Part shown: piece after piece, positions 50,448-56,828 of the stretch
Position numbering within the stretch: the stretch's first letter is position 1
Layout: every line of letters starts with the position of its first letter
Assembly (NCBI GenBank): GCA_020054325.1
Contig: JAGVLG010000008.1
Coordinates: 1 to 56,828, forward strand
Source of the DNA: Gammaproteobacteria bacterium
Lineage (GTDB): Bacteria > Pseudomonadota > Gammaproteobacteria > UBA6186 > Azoamicaceae
Direction of reading: 5' to 3'
DNA length: 56,828 bases
Made by a program: the position numbers and the translations under genes
Notes under the pieces: generated by a model
What the model was told of the DNA's origin: nothing
Database searches by the model: none
Seen by the model: the letters and a program-made list of their open reading frames with translations, nothing else

Positions 50448-53318
50448 TTATTCAAATTGTTGTTGAGCCTTAAATCCGCTAATTGAAGTTATTAGCTTTC
50501 TATCTGTTAATGGCTTACTTTTACTTATGACTGATATACTTCGACGCGTCTTTGAATTAACCCATATTGAATCAAATAATTTGCTCACCTGCTCTATTGT
50601 TAATTTATCAACCTCTGCAGCTATTTCTTTTTCAAAGTTAAAACGTAAGGTTTGATCGGATATTTTAGACCAGTATCTAGCGGTTTCCTCAGCAAGTGTG
50701 CTCGGCTTTTGTAACAATACATTTTTCAGAGAGCTTTTGTATGTATTAAATTCTGCTGCAGACATTGCTTTTAATTTTGGTTCAAAAGCCTTTAAAAATG
50801 CCTCAAGGCGCTGCTGCAAAAATGCTGGTTGCTTTTTTGATGATTCAATATAAAACACGACCCCGGTAATTTGACGTACCCGCATAGCATTTATACCAAC
50901 GACATATCCGAGCTGTTCCTTGGTGCGTAATTCATCAAATAATGGGCGATCCATGATATCAACTAGTAGTAAATTATTAGCCACTATAGAATCACCTTGT
51001 TGGTCGCACTGATGATAACTTACTATAACCCCATCATTATGGTGTGGATTAAACTCATAATTCAGATCGGTAGCATTATTCAGCAACGCAAGTTTAGGTA
51101 ATGGCGACAACTGCCTTCTAGACATATCTATTTTAAGGTTGTTGGTAATTGTATTTGTAATAGCTTTGGCATCTTTTTCGGTTGCGTTACCGTTAATTAA
51201 AGCAACTACTTGGAGTTTACGTAAGAAATCGTTGGCGTACGCTTCTACTTCCTTGGCAGTGATATTATCTATTTCTGGTAACAGTGCTTCCGGCAACCAT
51301 GCTGGTTGTTTTATTATAGCACTCAGGATTTTATAGGCCTGTTCAAAAGGCGCTTGTTGTTTAAAGTTTAGCAAAGTGCGTTTTAAATCATCTTTGTAGG
51401 CTTTAAATCGGGTTGGATTGATCTGTGGATCTTTAACATAATCTAATATTGCATTAACTACTTGAGGCATTTTATCGCTATACATATTTAGAGAGAGCAA
51501 TAAACCTGTTTCATTAATATCTTCATTGCATGCTACACCTGCTAGAGTAAATTGTGATCTTAAGTTCGATAGTTTATCGCTTAAAGAATATAACATTAAA
51601 GTTCCAAGAACGGTTCGCCGTGGGGTATTATTCATGTCTGGGGCTTGTAGCTGAATTAGTATATTGACGGATGGAAGTTTGAAGCGCTTGTTTTGCTTAA
51701 ACCAAATAGTCATACCTTGCTCTGATATTATTTGTTGTGGTGCCTCATCTGATCCTGGTTGAGTAGTTCCTGCTTTAAAGGTAAGGTCCTCGGGCATAAA
51801 GCTATTTTCAGGTGGTAATTTAAACTTATCTGTGGGAGCAACTTTATTCCAGGCTGCTATTTGTTTACGGCTAAACTTTTCAACCTTATAATTTACTTGG
51901 TAAAATTTTTCATATTTATTACCCTTGACTTTGGGGGTTGCAATCAATAAGCGTAAGTTTTGCGGGGTTAAATATTCAAAAATTTGATTAATTTCAGCAG
52001 GATTAAATTTGGTATCTTGTGTGATATTGCCAGCTCGTAAAACCTTTTCTAAAGGATATATTTGTACCGCATCTGGTAGAGTTGCTACATAATCTGCCGG
52101 GTCTGTTTTGTCGGCATAAATAAAATTACGTTCGCCAGCTGCACGCAACTCATCAAAGATTTTTTGTTGCGGGCCGATTTCTTTCAGGAAATAAATATAT
52201 TCAAAAGTTGCGCGCACTATTTCGTCGATATGTGGCATACCTTCTGGTGTAAGAGAGTATCCTATACTTACTATATCTTGCATTGTGGTTAGCTCATTTG
52301 CAGAGCCTGACATAGCAGTGATCCAATTTTTATCTTTTAAAAATTGATATAAACTGTTCGGTCCAGTTTGTTGTAATAAATATAGGATGTAATCTGCACC
52401 TCTAAAATTATACTTGTCTTGTTGACTTGGTATTGGGAAATCTAGAGAAATTTCTTGATAATCCCCTAATGTTTGTATAGATATTTTTTGCCCGGTTTCT
52501 TTAGGCGTATACGCTAATGTTTTAATTTTATTGTCTTTGACCGGATGCTTAACCACAGCACTAAAATTTTGCTGCGCTAATTTTTCAAGCTCGTCTAATG
52601 ATTGTGGCGCAATAATTACTAACACCATACGATCTGCCGTATAATAATTTTTGTAAAATTCGATAAGCTCTTCGCGCACTGGAGTTTGTCCAGCTTTATC
52701 GCTAAGAGTCTCTAAATTACCAACAGAAAATTGTGCCATTGGATGTTCAGGGTTTCCTGTGACGCCATTTACTTCATTTATACGCCAGCCATCTTTTTTG
52801 ATACTTAAGTGGTACTCTGAATCCACGGCGTGTTTTTCACGGTCAACTAAGTCGGCATTAAACAATGGTTTAATAAAAAATTGCGCAAAGCGATCTAAAC
52901 TTTCCGGTAAATATTGCGGTAATATAGAGTAATAATATTGTGTATTACGTGCTGCAGTCCAGGCATTATTAAAACCACCATGTTCACTAATATATTTACT
53001 ATATTCATTAGGATCTGGATATTTTTCGGTGCCTAAAAATAGCATATGTTCTAAAAAATGTGCTAGGCCTTGGCGTTGTTTAGGTTCATTAAAGCTACCA
53101 GCCGCAACGTTTAATGCCACTGCTGCTTTTTCTGCGCTAGGATCAGAAACAAGTAATACTTTTAGACCGTTATCTAATAGTAGGCCACGGTAGCTACGTT
53201 CGTCGTGCGGGCTCTTTTCAATAGTTACATCTTTGAGTCCAAAGGCATTAGAAACAAGACCTATCTGCAAACAAATTAAGATTGAAACAATGAATTTAAT
53301 ATTTCTATGCACCGACAT
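50448..53318 (-). CDS. ptrA: Pitrilysin-like M16 zinc protease
   Basis: A 956-residue periplasmic protease (E. coli protease III 962). A signal peptide (residues 5-26) ends near SNAFG. The inverted zinc motif HFLEH is at residues 87-91, with the third ligand Glu in HAVDSEYHL about 75 residues later. Downstream are the usual four M16 domains, with the C-terminal R/Y pair region (FDELRTKEQLGYVVG). The length suits the pitrilysin and insulin-degrading enzyme family, not the shorter M16B pairs. The substrate is unknown but likely small peptides. Confidence 0.93.
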   Translation of the reverse strand: MSVHRNIKFIVSILICLQIGLVSNAFGLKDVTIEKSPHDERSYRGLLLDNGLKVLLVSDPSAEKAAVALNVAAGSFNEPKQRQGLAHFLEHMLFLGTEKYPDPNEYSKYISEHGGFNNAWTAARNTQYYYSILPQYLPESLDRFAQFFIKPLFNADLVDREKHAVDSEYHLSIKKDGWRINEVNGVTGNPEHPMAQFSVGNLETLSDKAGQTPVREELIEFYKNYYTADRMVLVIIAPQSLDELEKLAQQNFSAVVKHPVKDNKIKTLAYTPKETGQKISIQTLGDYQEISLDFPIPSQQDKYNFRGADYILYLLQQTGPNSLYQFLKDKNWITAMSGSANELTTMQDIVSIGYSLTPEGMPHIDEIVRATFEYIYFLKEIGPQQKIFDELRAAGERNFIYADKTDPADYVATLPDAVQIYPLEKVLRAGNITQDTKFNPAEINQIFEYLTPQNLRLLIATPKVKGNKYEKFYQVNYKVEKFSRKQIAAWNKVAPTDKFKLPPENSFMPEDLTFKAGTTQPGSDEAPQQIISEQGMTIWFKQNKRFKLPSVNILIQLQAPDMNNTPRRTVLGTLMLYSLSDKLSNLRSQFTLAGVACNEDINETGLLLSLNMYSDKMPQVVNAILDYVKDPQINPTRFKAYKDDLKRTLLNFKQQAPFEQAYKILSAIIKQPAWLPEALLPEIDNITAKEVEAYANDFLRKLQVVALINGNATEKDAKAITNTITNNLKIDMSRRQLSPLPKLALLNNATDLNYEFNPHHNDGVIVSYHQCDQQGDSIVANNLLLVDIMDRPLFDELRTKEQLGYVVGINAMRVRQITGVVFYIESSKKQPAFLQQRLEAFLKAFEPKLKAMSAAEFNTYKSSLKNVLLQKPSTLAEETARYWSKISDQTLRFNFEKEIAAEVDKLTIEQVSKLFDSIWVNSKTRRSISVISKSKPLTDRKLITSISGFKAQQQFE

Positions 53319-53439
53319 ATTGCGTAATTGCCTTTTTTAAAAATATTATTGTATGTCATGGCTTTTTTAATCTCAACTGAGTACTATAATGGTATATAAG
53401 TAACTAATAATTATAAAGAAAAGCACTGTATAAAAAATA

Positions 53440-55326
53440 ATGCAAAAACGATTAACAGAGCAAGGCTTGCGATTCCTTGAGGAAGGCCAATTTGAAAAAG
53501 CAGGACATATTTTGTCATTGCTTATTGCACATTTCCCGGAGAATGCCGAAGCGCATCATATGTTAGCAATAATTGAACTCGAAAAAGGTAATTATGAGCA
53601 AGCATATGTTCTAGTTAACACTGCTATAGATATAGATCCGAATAACTCAATTTTTTATAATACACTCGGAAATATTGAATTACACCGCCATAAAATTGCG
53701 AATGCAGAACTAGCATTTAAAAACGCGGTCAAGCATAACCCAGAAAAAATAGAATATCAGTACAATCTTGCTAATTTTTACTTATCTCAAAATCAATTTA
53801 GTAATGCTATTGATCACTTTTATTCTATTTTACAGACCAATCCCACCCATTATTTATCTATTCGAGGTATTACAGTATGCTATTTATCATCCGGAGAGTT
53901 AGATATTGCATTAGAACATGCTAATCAATGGGTAGAAGAATATAGTGATTATGATGAACCATATTATTACTTAGGAATTTGTTTGTTTGCTCTAAATGAT
54001 CTTACTGGCGCACTTGCTGCCTACGATAAAGGTTTAAGTATTGCTCCAACAAATCACGAAATAATGAGTAGTATTGGTGCTTGCTATCGTAATTTAGGAA
54101 ATATACAGATTGCCGAAAACTACATTCACAACGCCCTAGCCTTAGAGCCTAGAAATCCCTTAGCCTTGTATCATTTAGGTTGCATACATTTAGATAATGG
54201 TAATTTGGAGTCAGCACAGAAGATCTTTACTAATGCAAAAAATTTAGATAATTCTTATGCTGAACCATTGTGTGGTTTAGGAAGTATTGAGATTATTCGT
54301 GGTAACGAAAGTAAGGCGTTAGAATTGTTCAGTGCTGCTCAAAAACTAGATCAGTTTAATTCAGTGCCGCAACAGTTATATGCTACTACGTTACTTTGGC
54401 AACAAAACTTTAATCAGGGTTGGGAAAACTACAAAAGAACATTAACCGTTCCGGCCGCAATAAAACAAATTCCTGCATGGCATGGTGATAAGCTTGGCAC
54501 CAATGAAATCTTATTAATTTGGATCTCTAAGGAAAATGCTGATTTGTCTCAACAGATAATGTTTTATAGTATGTTACCAGAGGTAATAAATTTAGCTCCT
54601 AATGTGGTTATGCTAAGTGATCCTTTGTTAATCCCATTGATGCAAAGATCCTTTCCAAAAATTAAATTCTGTAGCTCGCTGCAACTCCATATACTTGAAT
54701 TAGAAAAGATTAAATACCAAATATCTATTGGGGCTTTGGGGTCATTGTTTCGTAATCATGCACAAGATTACTTGCTAACTAAAAGCACTGCATACTTACA
54801 GGCCGATCCAGAACGAGTCAAATATTTCAAAAATAAATACCGTAGATTATTCGCCAACAAAAAATTAATTGGAATATCATGGAAGGCTGCTAGAGTGAAC
54901 AATTCAATTGAATATTCAAAATCAACTCAGTTGCATGCTTGGCATAATCTAATAAATGACAGCAATGCAGTATTTATTGCGGTACAGCTTGGTGATTGTT
55001 TAAATGAATTAAAATTATCCAACGAGCAATTATCTAACCATATTTATTTAGATCCAGAACTGAGCTATCAATCCAGTTTTAATTTAGATGAAATTGCCGC
55101 GCAATTAGTGGCGTTAGACTTGATAATAACGGTAGATAACGTTGTAGCCCATTTAGGCGGAGCTTTAGGTTTGGATTTAATCCTATTGCCGTCTATTCAG
55201 AATGGCTGGTATTGGTTTAAATCCCAGCAAGAGGCTTTGTGGTACAAGAATGTCAAAATCTTACCTTCGAATATTACACTGGATGCAGCATTCGCGCACT
55301 TGACGAAATACTTAGTAAGTATATAA
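53440..55326 (+). CDS. TPR-repeat protein with glycosyltransferase-like C-terminus
   Basis: A 628-residue protein. Residues 1-310 hold about nine tetratricopeptide repeats, with typical motifs NAEAHHMLAIIELEKGNYEQA, PNNSIFYNTLGNIELHR and PRNPLALYHLGCIHLDNGNLESA. Residues 350-628 resemble the C-terminal half of TPR and glycosyltransferase family 9 or 41-type proteins, with ISWKA, YLDPELSYQSSFNLDEIAAQLVALDLIITVDNVVAHLGGALG and a final YWF/WY region. The GT-B-like domain appears to be without the usual N-terminal half, so activity is uncertain. Such proteins sugar surface proteins or flagella in several bacteria. Confidence 0.8.
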   Translation: MQKRLTEQGLRFLEEGQFEKAGHILSLLIAHFPENAEAHHMLAIIELEKGNYEQAYVLVNTAIDIDPNNSIFYNTLGNIELHRHKIANAELAFKNAVKHNPEKIEYQYNLANFYLSQNQFSNAIDHFYSILQTNPTHYLSIRGITVCYLSSGELDIALEHANQWVEEYSDYDEPYYYLGICLFALNDLTGALAAYDKGLSIAPTNHEIMSSIGACYRNLGNIQIAENYIHNALALEPRNPLALYHLGCIHLDNGNLESAQKIFTNAKNLDNSYAEPLCGLGSIEIIRGNESKALELFSAAQKLDQFNSVPQQLYATTLLWQQNFNQGWENYKRTLTVPAAIKQIPAWHGDKLGTNEILLIWISKENADLSQQIMFYSMLPEVINLAPNVVMLSDPLLIPLMQRSFPKIKFCSSLQLHILELEKIKYQISIGALGSLFRNHAQDYLLTKSTAYLQADPERVKYFKNKYRRLFANKKLIGISWKAARVNNSIEYSKSTQLHAWHNLINDSNAVFIAVQLGDCLNELKLSNEQLSNHIYLDPELSYQSSFNLDEIAAQLVALDLIITVDNVVAHLGGALGLDLILLPSIQNGWYWFKSQQEALWYKNVKILPSNITLDAAFAHLTKYLVSI

Positions 55327-55378
55327 TGAGGTGCCATTATGCTATCGTTGTATTATAAGCTAAAGCAATGAGTAATAT

Positions 55379-56641
55379 ATGACAAGGAACGTTACAAGCC
55401 CCACCCCAATTTTTAATAGCTTACAACAAATGCAACAAACCGGGGCACAGTTAGATCATTTAGCCCCCCAATTTGCTAAGGAAGCCAAGCATGCTGCAGA
55501 TTTTTTATTAAGCTATAGGGGAAGTGAGGCTACATTTAATGCTTACCGACGCGAAGTGGAACGTATTTTACAATGGTCATGGTTAGTTTTTGGTAAACCG
55601 CTCTTGCAACTAAAGCGAGCAGATATAGAAGAGTACTTAGATTTTTGCCAACACCCTCCAAAAAATTGGATTGGTAATAAAAATGTACCACGCTTTATTA
55701 CAAAGAATGGTGTTACCTATCCTAACAAGGAATGGCGTCCATTTGTAGTGTCAGTATCCAAAGCCGAATTTAAAAATGGTGTCTTACCGCAAATTGAGCA
55801 ATATTCCCTCTCAGAGCGTGCATTAAAAGAACTATTGGCGATAAATAGTAGTTTTTTTAATTATATGATCCAAGAAGGAATTTTAGAATCTAATCCAATA
55901 AGCCAGTTGCGGCAAAAAAGTAAGTTTATTCGTAAACAACAACAGACCGTAATTATTCGACGCTTATCTGAACTCCAATGGTCGTATGTAATCGAAACTG
56001 CTGAATTAATGGCGCAACAAAAGCCGGAATTGCACGAGCGAACTTTATTTATAATGACCGCATTATATGCCATGTACTTGCGGATCTCGGAGTTAAGTGC
56101 CTCGAAACGGTGGATCCCAAAAATGCGCGACTTTTATAGAGATTTAGATGGTAATTGGTGGTTTCGAACTGTTGGCAAGGGAAATAAGGAGCGAATAATT
56201 TCCGTGAGTAATAAAATGCTTGATGCGTTAAAGCGTTATCGCGTTTCTCTAAACCTTACGCCATTGCCTGATCCAAGCGACATGCGGCCACTAATTTTAA
56301 AGCAAAAGGGCATTGGCGCTATCAGTAGTACCAGACAAATTCGTGCGATAGTACAAGGGTGTTTTGATAAAGCAGTTGTAAGACTGCGTGAAAATGGCTT
56401 CAATGATGAAGCTAAACAATTAGAATCTGTTACTGCGCATTGGTTGCGACATACAGGAATTTCCGAGGATGTTAAAATTCGACCACGTGAGCATGTACGT
56501 GATGATGCCGGACATAGTTCTAGTGCGATTACTGATAAATATATTGATATTGAATTACGAGCACGCCATGCATCTGCGCGTAACAAGCCAGTTAATCCTT
56601 TCGAAGTAGATGGCAACGAGCAATGTGAACCAAACAATTAG
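55379..56641 (+). CDS. Tyrosine recombinase/integrase
   Basis: A 420-residue phage-type integrase. The N-terminal core-binding domain covers about residues 45-185 (KEAKHAADFLLSYRGSEATFNAYRREVERIL). The catalytic domain contains R235 (MYLRISEL), the hairpin Lys in VGKGNKER, H354-x-x-R357 (HWLRHTG), H379 (AGHSSS) and nucleophile Y388 (DKYID), all in order. It is complete. It may be a chromosomal-element or plasmid integrase, or a host recombinase; no element or att site was identified. Direct repeats follow the gene. Confidence 0.9.
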   Translation: MTRNVTSPTPIFNSLQQMQQTGAQLDHLAPQFAKEAKHAADFLLSYRGSEATFNAYRREVERILQWSWLVFGKPLLQLKRADIEEYLDFCQHPPKNWIGNKNVPRFITKNGVTYPNKEWRPFVVSVSKAEFKNGVLPQIEQYSLSERALKELLAINSSFFNYMIQEGILESNPISQLRQKSKFIRKQQQTVIIRRLSELQWSYVIETAELMAQQKPELHERTLFIMTALYAMYLRISELSASKRWIPKMRDFYRDLDGNWWFRTVGKGNKERIISVSNKMLDALKRYRVSLNLTPLPDPSDMRPLILKQKGIGAISSTRQIRAIVQGCFDKAVVRLRENGFNDEAKQLESVTAHWLRHTGISEDVKIRPREHVRDDAGHSSSAITDKYIDIELRARHASARNKPVNPFEVDGNEQCEPNN

Positions 56642-56702
56642 TGCACGCACACCTTTCAAAGAGTTGTGCTGTAAACCATGCAGATACTGCTACTCCAAAA
56701 CG

Positions 56703-56735
56703 CTACAAAAATGCTACAAAAATGCTACAAAAATT
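56703..56735 (+). repeat. Three tandem 11-bp repeats (CTACAAAAATG)
   Basis: Copies at 56703-56713, 56714-56724 and 56725-56735 (last base changed), with an imperfect copy just before. Iteron-like, 60 bases after the recombinase stop. Confidence 0.9.
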
Positions 56736-56747
56736 GTTACGGCCCGA

Positions 56748-56783
56748 TAGAAATGTCCGGTTGCTGGCCATTTAGAAATGTCC
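56748..56783 (+). repeat. Direct repeat of TAGAAATGTCC
   Basis: Identical 11-bp copies at 56748-56758 and 56773-56783, 25 bp apart. They might belong to the end of an insertion element continuing past the window. Confidence 0.6.
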
Positions 56784-56828
56784 TGGTAAGTATATTCAAT
56801 TAGTCGGCTTTTGTGTTTCTCCTTTGGA

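Noticed and set aside
56703-56735. The 11-bp repeats as a CRISPR array
   Set aside because: No spacers, units too short and no cas genes.
56736-56828. A complete insertion sequence at the right edge
   Set aside because: Only short direct repeats are visible and no transposase frame is in the window.

Overview
The window is chromosomal DNA from an AT-rich gammaproteobacterium. The evidence is the housekeeping gene set with gammaproteobacterial flavour: MreB, Coq7 (ubiquinone), an oxygen-dependent HemF, a CydABX bd oxidase with CydP, oligopeptidase A, pitrilysin, YhbY, RlmI and XseAB. Several things suggest a host-associated or genome-reducing lifestyle, for example a Legionellales-like lineage: many large orphan proteins, a Pro/Thr-repeat subtilisin, a lysine-rich histone-like protein, toxin-antitoxin modules and freshly broken genes. 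This placement is an inference from content only; no rRNA is present.

Layout. 0-4.5 kb: an MdfA-like drug exporter, a tandem pair of paralogous glycosyltransferases, a type IV pilin with its terminator, and two small membrane proteins. 4.5-6.7 kb: a KfrA-like DNA-binding protein and an operon of three lipoproteins behind a near-consensus promoter. 6.6-11.6 kb: RlmI, a methionyl-tRNA synthetase gene carrying an in-frame TAA, and two unknowns. 11.7-15.1 kb: cydP-cydA-cydB-cydX followed by a YdiI/MenI-like thioesterase. 15.1-18.9 kb: unknowns, a 2-oxoglutarate oxygenase overlapping a NUDIX hydrolase, and a LOG-family gene frameshifted by a 13-bp duplication. 18.9-26.7 kb is the accessory region: a DUF4143 AAA ATPase with a repeat-rich promoter, the 1158-residue subtilisin, and three toxin-antitoxin modules (MntA-HepT, DinJ-YafQ, ParD-ParE). 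The YafQ gene is also broken by a 13-bp tandem duplication.

26.8-36.7 kb holds an orphan protein, CorA, a 1012-residue orphan, a BarA-like hybrid kinase, a second pilin-like protein and AsnS. 36.7-48.7 kb holds an L,D-transpeptidase, MsrA-Coq7, MreB, a histone-like protein, YhbY, tRNA-Arg(UCG), HemF, XseB and an XseA with an extra N-terminal domain, an orphan and PrlC. 48.8 kb to the end holds a sensor kinase, an M16 protease, a TPR/glycosyltransferase-like protein and a complete tyrosine recombinase followed by short tandem repeats.

The most notable signals are three apparently disabled genes. Two of them, 7.4 kb apart, were disabled by the same type of event: an exact 13-bp tandem duplication whose removal restores the canonical protein family sequence. 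The third is the nonsense codon inside the active-site motif of the methionyl-tRNA synthetase. No CRISPR array, rRNA or complete insertion sequence was seen.
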